Shown piece by piece: positions 60,561 through 64,000 of a DNA stretch of 64,000 bases. The notes beneath the pieces were generated by a model. It made no database searches. It had not been told where the DNA came from and saw nothing but the letters and a program-made list of their open reading frames with translations. This DNA comes from Pontixanthobacter sp. CEM42 (GTDB lineage: Bacteria > Pseudomonadota > Alphaproteobacteria > Sphingomonadales > Sphingomonadaceae): positions 372,001-436,000 of the forward strand of contig NZ_JADQTN010000002.1 in assembly GCF_017812015.1 (NCBI RefSeq). The letters run 5' to 3'. The first letter of the stretch is position 1; each line of letters begins with the position of its first letter. A program made the position numbers and the translations under genes.

Positions 60561-61826
60561 ATGCATCTTAAAGATTTGAAACTCAAAGCACCGGCCGAGC
60601 TTGTCAGCATGGCTGAAGAGCTCGGCGTTGAGGGTGCCTCAACCATGCGCCGTCAGGATTTGATGTTCTGCATCCTGCGCGAACTGGCCGAGGATGACGA
60701 ATATACCGAAAACATTATGGGCATTGGCACGATCGAAGTGCTGCAGGACGGCTTCGGCTTTCTGCGTAGCCCCGAAGCGAATTATCTTGCTGGGCCCGAC
60801 GATATTTACCTATCACCCAATCAAATCCGCAAATGGGGTTTGCGCACGGGTGATACTGTTGAAGGCGAAATCCGCGCACCTCAGGAGGGTGAGCGCTATT
60901 TTGCACTGACCAAGCTCACCAGCGTCAATTACGAAGACCCCGATCAGGTTCGCACGCGGACGAATTTCGACAACCTCACGCCGCTCTACCCAGAGCAAAA
61001 GCTGTCGCTCGATACGCTTGACCCGACAGTCAAAGACAAATCAGCGCGGGTGATCGATATTATTTCGCCGCAAGGTAAGGGCCAGCGTGCGTTGATCGTT
61101 GCACCACCGCGGACCGGTAAAACGGTTCTTCTGCAGAACATTGCCAAGGCCATTACCGATAATCACCCCGAAGTGTTCTTGCTGGTTCTGCTGGTTGATG
61201 AGCGTCCGGAAGAAGTCACCGATATGCAGCGTAGCGTGAAAGGTGAGGTTATTTCTTCAACCTTTGACGAACCTGCAACGCGCCACGTTCAAGTTGCTGA
61301 AATGGTGATTGAAAAGGCAAAGCGTCTCGTCGAGCACAAGCGCGACGTTGTTATTCTGCTCGATTCGATCACGCGTTTGGGCCGCGCCTACAACACTGTT
61401 GTTCCAAGCTCAGGCAAAGTCTTAACCGGCGGTGTTGACGCCAACGCTCTCCAACGTCCGAAGCGCTTCTTCGGTGCCGCGCGTAATATCGAGGAAGGCG
61501 GCTCGCTTTCGATTATCGCAACGGCGCTGATTGATACTGGCAGCCGGATGGACGAAGTTATCTTCGAGGAGTTCAAAGGTACCGGTAACTCCGAAATCGT
61601 GCTCGATCGCAAGGTTGCCGACAAGCGTATCTTCCCGGCTCTCGATGTCGGTAAATCCGGCACTCGTAAGGAAGAGCTGCTGGTCGAGAAGGACAAGCTC
61701 TCGAAGATGTGGGTCTTGCGCCGCATCCTCATGCAGATGGGCACGATCGATGCGATGGAATTCCTGCTCGATAAGATGAAGGATTCCAAGACGAACGAGG
61801 ACTTCTTCGACAATATGAACCAGTAA
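60561..61826 (+). CDS. rho: Transcription termination factor Rho
   Basis: Hexameric RNA helicase of 421 aa that ends untranslated transcripts. The N-terminal domain begins [15 protein letters not shown], followed by the RNA-binding cold-shock-like part [23 protein letters not shown]. The ATPase core has the P-loop [24 protein letters not shown] and the R-loop region [12 protein letters not shown]. It is shorter than Rho proteins with inserted linkers. The 199-bp leader contains a small hairpin with a TACG loop (60516-60531). Confidence 0.98.
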   Translation: MHLKDLKLKAPAELVSMAEELGVEGASTMRRQDLMFCILRELAEDDEYTENIMGIGTIEVLQDGFGFLRSPEANYLAGPDDIYLSPNQIRKWGLRTGDTVEGEIRAPQEGERYFALTKLTSVNYEDPDQVRTRTNFDNLTPLYPEQKLSLDTLDPTVKDKSARVIDIISPQGKGQRALIVAPPRTGKTVLLQNIAKAITDNHPEVFLLVLLVDERPEEVTDMQRSVKGEVISSTFDEPATRHVQVAEMVIEKAKRLVEHKRDVVILLDSITRLGRAYNTVVPSSGKVLTGGVDANALQRPKRFFGAARNIEEGGSLSIIATALIDTGSRMDEVIFEEFKGTGNSEIVLDRKVADKRIFPALDVGKSGTRKEELLVEKDKLSKMWVLRRILMQMGTIDAMEFLLDKMKDSKTNEDFFDNMNQ

Positions 61827-61868
61827 TCTGGTTTCGATCAATGAGCGCTAAAGCATGAAGGATCCTCG

Positions 61869-62816
61869 ATGACTGTCGAACAGCAAGTCGGTGCCTTTAT
61901 GCAAGCCGGGAAATATGCCGAAGCGATCGCTTGCGCCGAGCAGGGTGCAAGCGAGGGCGATGCTTGGGCCTGTTTCTGCCTAGGCGACTGGAAGCTGATC
62001 GGGCAAGGTATCCCGCGCGATGTTCCTGGTGCGGTTGCTTTGTTGGAGCAGGGCGCGAAGCAAGATCATATTCAGAGTTTGTGGCGGCTTTACCCGTTGT
62101 TGTTGACCGGCACGGGAACGGCAGAAGATACCGGCAGGGCGCGGCGGATTGTCGAGCAGATCAAAGATCATGATTCCATTTGTGCTTATCAATTGCAGGT
62201 TTTGGAAGAAAACCCTGAATCTGGTGAGATTGCCGAGGAGGAATTGTCCAGCGATCCGCCAATAAAATTGCTTCGTTCCTTTGCATCCAGTGCCGAATGC
62301 GATTGGATCAAGATGGTGTCTGAAGCGCATGTTGAACCCTCATTTGTAGAAGATCCGCGCACCGGCAAGCGCATACCGCACCCCATCAGAACCTCTGATG
62401 GAACGAGTATTGGTCCTGCGCAGGAAGATCTCGTTGTGAACCGGATCAATCGCCGGATTGCGAAGCACAGCGACACGGCCTTCAGCGCCGGAGAGCCACT
62501 GCATATTTTGCGCTATCGCCCTAGCCAACAATACCGACCGCATTTTGATGCGATTCCAGGGGCAGAGAACCAACGGCGGAAGACGGCTATATTGTTTCTC
62601 AATACGGGTTTTGAAGGTGGTGAAACGGTGTTTCCCAAACTCGACTTGGAAATTCGCGCTGAGCAGGGTGACTTGCTGCTGTTCGACAATCTTGATGAGA
62701 GCGGCAAACAGCACGATGGTAGCTTCCATGCGGGTCTACTCGTTACTGGTGGTGAAAAGTGGATTGCAACCCGCTGGATCAGGGGCGAACGCTATCATCC
62801 TTGGGAGGGTGCATAA
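61869..62816 (+). CDS. Prolyl 4-hydroxylase-like 2OG-Fe(II) oxygenase with Sel1-like N-terminus
   Basis: Protein of 315 aa. Residues 5-85 resemble Sel1/TPR repeats (YAEAIACAEQGASEGDAWA; VALLEQGAKQDH). The C-terminal domain is a prolyl 4-hydroxylase-type oxygenase: iron ligands His225 and Asp227 (YRPHFDA) and His287 (FHAGLLV), and 2-oxoglutarate-binding Lys297 (GGEKW). KTAILFLNTGFEGGETVFP is also typical. The target may be a protein proline. The gene follows rho by 42 bp and precedes the BLUF gene by 79 bp. Confidence 0.88.
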   Translation: MTVEQQVGAFMQAGKYAEAIACAEQGASEGDAWACFCLGDWKLIGQGIPRDVPGAVALLEQGAKQDHIQSLWRLYPLLLTGTGTAEDTGRARRIVEQIKDHDSICAYQLQVLEENPESGEIAEEELSSDPPIKLLRSFASSAECDWIKMVSEAHVEPSFVEDPRTGKRIPHPIRTSDGTSIGPAQEDLVVNRINRRIAKHSDTAFSAGEPLHILRYRPSQQYRPHFDAIPGAENQRRKTAILFLNTGFEGGETVFPKLDLEIRAEQGDLLLFDNLDESGKQHDGSFHAGLLVTGGEKWIATRWIRGERYHPWEGA

Positions 62817-62895
62817 GGCTGGGCGTCATTGACAAATGGCCGGTGTTGTGGCGAGCGTTTCTGACGCGGCAAGCTGTTGAAATGGGGGTCATAAC

Positions 62896-63288
62896 ATGCG
62901 CCAATTTGTCTATATCAGCACGGCTGCGCATGACGTTTCGAATGATGACGTCGCGAAGATTCTTGAATCCTCACAGCGCAACAATCCGGATCGCGGGATT
63001 ACCGGCTTCCTGATTTTCAATGGTCGCAATTTTCTTCAATTGGTCGAAGGATCGGAAGAGGCACTACTCTCGCTGATGAACCAGCTCGCGCGGGATAGCC
63101 GCCATAGCGGTATTGTTCGGCTGGAAGATATTCCTATCGGTACGCGAACCTGTGAAGATTGGGCAATGACACGGTTACGCCTGATAGACCCGGTCAACGA
63201 ACGGAGGGCCGATCTTGATGCAGTTCTGCCGGTGAGCCTTGCGCCGAGTGTTCGGCGAACGATCCTGAATTTTGCCGCACTGAACTAG
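62896..63288 (+). CDS. BLUF-domain blue-light photoreceptor
   Basis: Short BLUF protein of 130 aa that should bind FAD and sense blue light. The photocycle residues are in exact register with AppA: Tyr6, Asn30, Gln48, Trp89 and Met91 (spacing 24, 18, 41, 2). Segments QFVYISTA, NNPDRGITGFLIFNGRNFLQLVEG and DSRHSGIV also fit. After the domain come about 35 residues without an output domain, so signalling must pass to another protein. It lies 79 bp after the oxygenase gene. A nearby partner is not evident. Confidence 0.93.
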   Translation: MRQFVYISTAAHDVSNDDVAKILESSQRNNPDRGITGFLIFNGRNFLQLVEGSEEALLSLMNQLARDSRHSGIVRLEDIPIGTRTCEDWAMTRLRLIDPVNERRADLDAVLPVSLAPSVRRTILNFAALN

Positions 63289-63327
63289 TGTTCTTTCACT
63301 CACGATGAACCCACAGGGAAGTGGGGC

Positions 63328-63747
63328 CTACTTCTTGGATCCGCCCGTAGCTGAGTGATTGGCCTCAAGCTGAGCGGCCATCATGTCCCATAGCTTGTTC
63401 ATGGCTTTCATCGGGCGAACCATCACTTTGAAATCGACAATTTTGCCGTCTTCATTGAAGCGGATCATGTCGATGCCGTTGACGTGAATACCATCCAATT
63501 CGTTGGTGAATTCGAGGATTGCATTGTCGCCGTCGATAACTTCGCGGACATATTGAAATGAGTCGCTGCCAAGCACCGATCCAGCGGCGGAGAGATAGGC
63601 AATGACTTTGGCGCGGCCTTCTTGCGGCGTATGCACAACGGGCGAGTGGAACACCGCATCCTCAGCTAGTATCTCGGCAAGATCATCAGGATTGCTGCCG
63701 GAACTGGCCACCCGGTGCCAATGTTCTACACCTGCTGCTGCGCTCAT
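63328..63747 (-). CDS. Nuclear transport factor 2 / SnoaL-like protein
   Basis: Small cytoplasmic protein of 139 aa with the NTF2-like cone fold. Typical pieces are AEILAEDAVFHSPVVHTPQEGRAKVIAYL, LEFTNELDGIHVNGIDMIRFNEDGKI and KVMVRPMKAMNKLWDMM. Family members bind or transform varied small molecules, or have no catalysis; no catalytic residues can be assigned here. Its ATG overlaps the stop of the upstream glutamate-synthase-like gene (ATGA), so they are co-translated. Confidence 0.82.
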   Translation of the reverse strand: MSAAAGVEHWHRVASSGSNPDDLAEILAEDAVFHSPVVHTPQEGRAKVIAYLSAAGSVLGSDSFQYVREVIDGDNAILEFTNELDGIHVNGIDMIRFNEDGKIVDFKVMVRPMKAMNKLWDMMAAQLEANHSATGGSKK

Positions 63748-64000
63748 GATACTCTCCTGAAACTATCCGCCCGGGCTGCTTTCCAATGGTCAGCAAGCTG
63801 GCCGGTTACGCCACCTTCGACGAACTGCCCCGGTTCGACAAAATTATAGATCGCACTGATCGCGTTGGAACGCGCGCCATTGAGCCGTTCGCGCATATCT
63901 TCGGGTTTGATTTCCCACGGAGACTCCAATCCCATCGCAACAACAATCTCGCGCAGGCTGTGCAGCGTTTGCTTCTGGAAGCGCGCGACACGCGGACCCT
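63744..64000 (-). CDS. FMN-binding glutamate synthase family protein, C-terminal end only
   Basis: The minus-strand frame is open to the window edge and encodes about 85 residues. FQKQTLHSLREIVVAMGLESPWEIKPEDM and NFVEPGQFVEGG resemble the C-terminal tail of FMN-binding glutamate-synthase-type proteins (GltB-like central domain, COG0069). The start lies beyond position 64000. It is co-translated with the NTF2-like gene. The identification rests on this short tail only. Confidence 0.6.
   Translation of the reverse strand, partial: GPRVARFQKQTLHSLREIVVAMGLESPWEIKPEDMRERLNGARSNAISAIYNFVEPGQFVEGGVTGQLADHWKAARADSFRRVS

Noticed and set aside
63305-63322. CCCAC/GTGGG inverted repeat between the BLUF and NTF2-like genes
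   Set aside because: Five-base stem without a T tract on either strand; too weak to call a terminator.
1-64000. CRISPR arrays, tRNA, rRNA, insertion sequences, prophage genes
   Set aside because: Intergenic gaps were read for repeats, cloverleaf sequence and transposase-like frames; none was found. A tRNAscan or ISfinder search would be decisive.

Overview
This window looks like chromosomal DNA of an alphaproteobacterium of the order Sphingomonadales, most likely a member of the Erythrobacteraceae (inference). The supporting signs are families largely confined to Alphaproteobacteria (DUF2093, DUF1491, a PopZ-like DUF2497 protein, UrcA, a short PCMT-like protein in front of TolC), a SufBCDS-SufT-SufA operon led by an Rrf2 regulator, a hemE/dnaQ-type replication origin with many GANTC sites, and LytS/LytTR signalling pairs. 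No prophage, insertion sequence, CRISPR array, tRNA or rRNA was found. It reads as densely packed core chromosome with many 4-nt ATGA/GTGA overlaps.

Layout. 1-9.3 kb: alpha/beta hydrolase (cut by the window edge), an envelope quality-control-like trio (M48-TPR protease, DsbA-like protein, PDZ-M48-like protein), an HD hydrolase, a LytS/LytTR pair, nadC, RNase T2, tadA and rpmB. 9.3-19.3 kb: phytase-like esterase, M23 peptidase, DUF2093, xseA and purD (divergent with overlapping start codons), a RoxA/YcfD-type ribosomal oxygenase, a pseudouridine synthase without a standard start codon, a PfkB kinase, an EI24 membrane protein, a lipoprotein and a repeat-containing hypothetical protein. 19.3-26.4 kb: the suf iron-sulfur operon on the minus strand, with three accessory genes inside it. 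26.4-44.4 kb: DUF885 peptidase, a possible small RNA, pyrD, ggt, an acyl-CoA synthetase, a ThiS-ThiG fusion, a MerC-domain protein with a Zur-like box, ctaA, cutA, rplM-rpsI, UrcA, a second LytS/LytTR pair and class I fumarase. 44.6-52.6 kb: PCMT-like protein, tolC, popZ-like gene, S9 peptidase, ferredoxin, CBS protein, erpA, xthA and a cell-wall hydrolase.

52.7-64 kb is the origin-proximal region. Running leftward (minus strand) from the presumed oriC at 58.5-58.8 kb are ppsR-like, maf, aroE, coaE, dnaQ, hpf and ptsN. Running rightward are hemE, hemJ, rho, a prolyl-hydroxylase-like oxygenase and a BLUF blue-light sensor. This matches the known Caulobacter arrangement, in which the origin lies beside hemE.

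The observations most worth a second look are: the oriC with its dense GANTC sites; a pair of dispersed intergenic repeats whose hairpin shows a compensatory base-pair change; the symmetric xseA/purD start overlap; the pseudouridine synthase that opens in frame right after the kinase stop codon; and the operator-like palindromes ahead of suf, the MerC gene and the PCMT-tolC unit.
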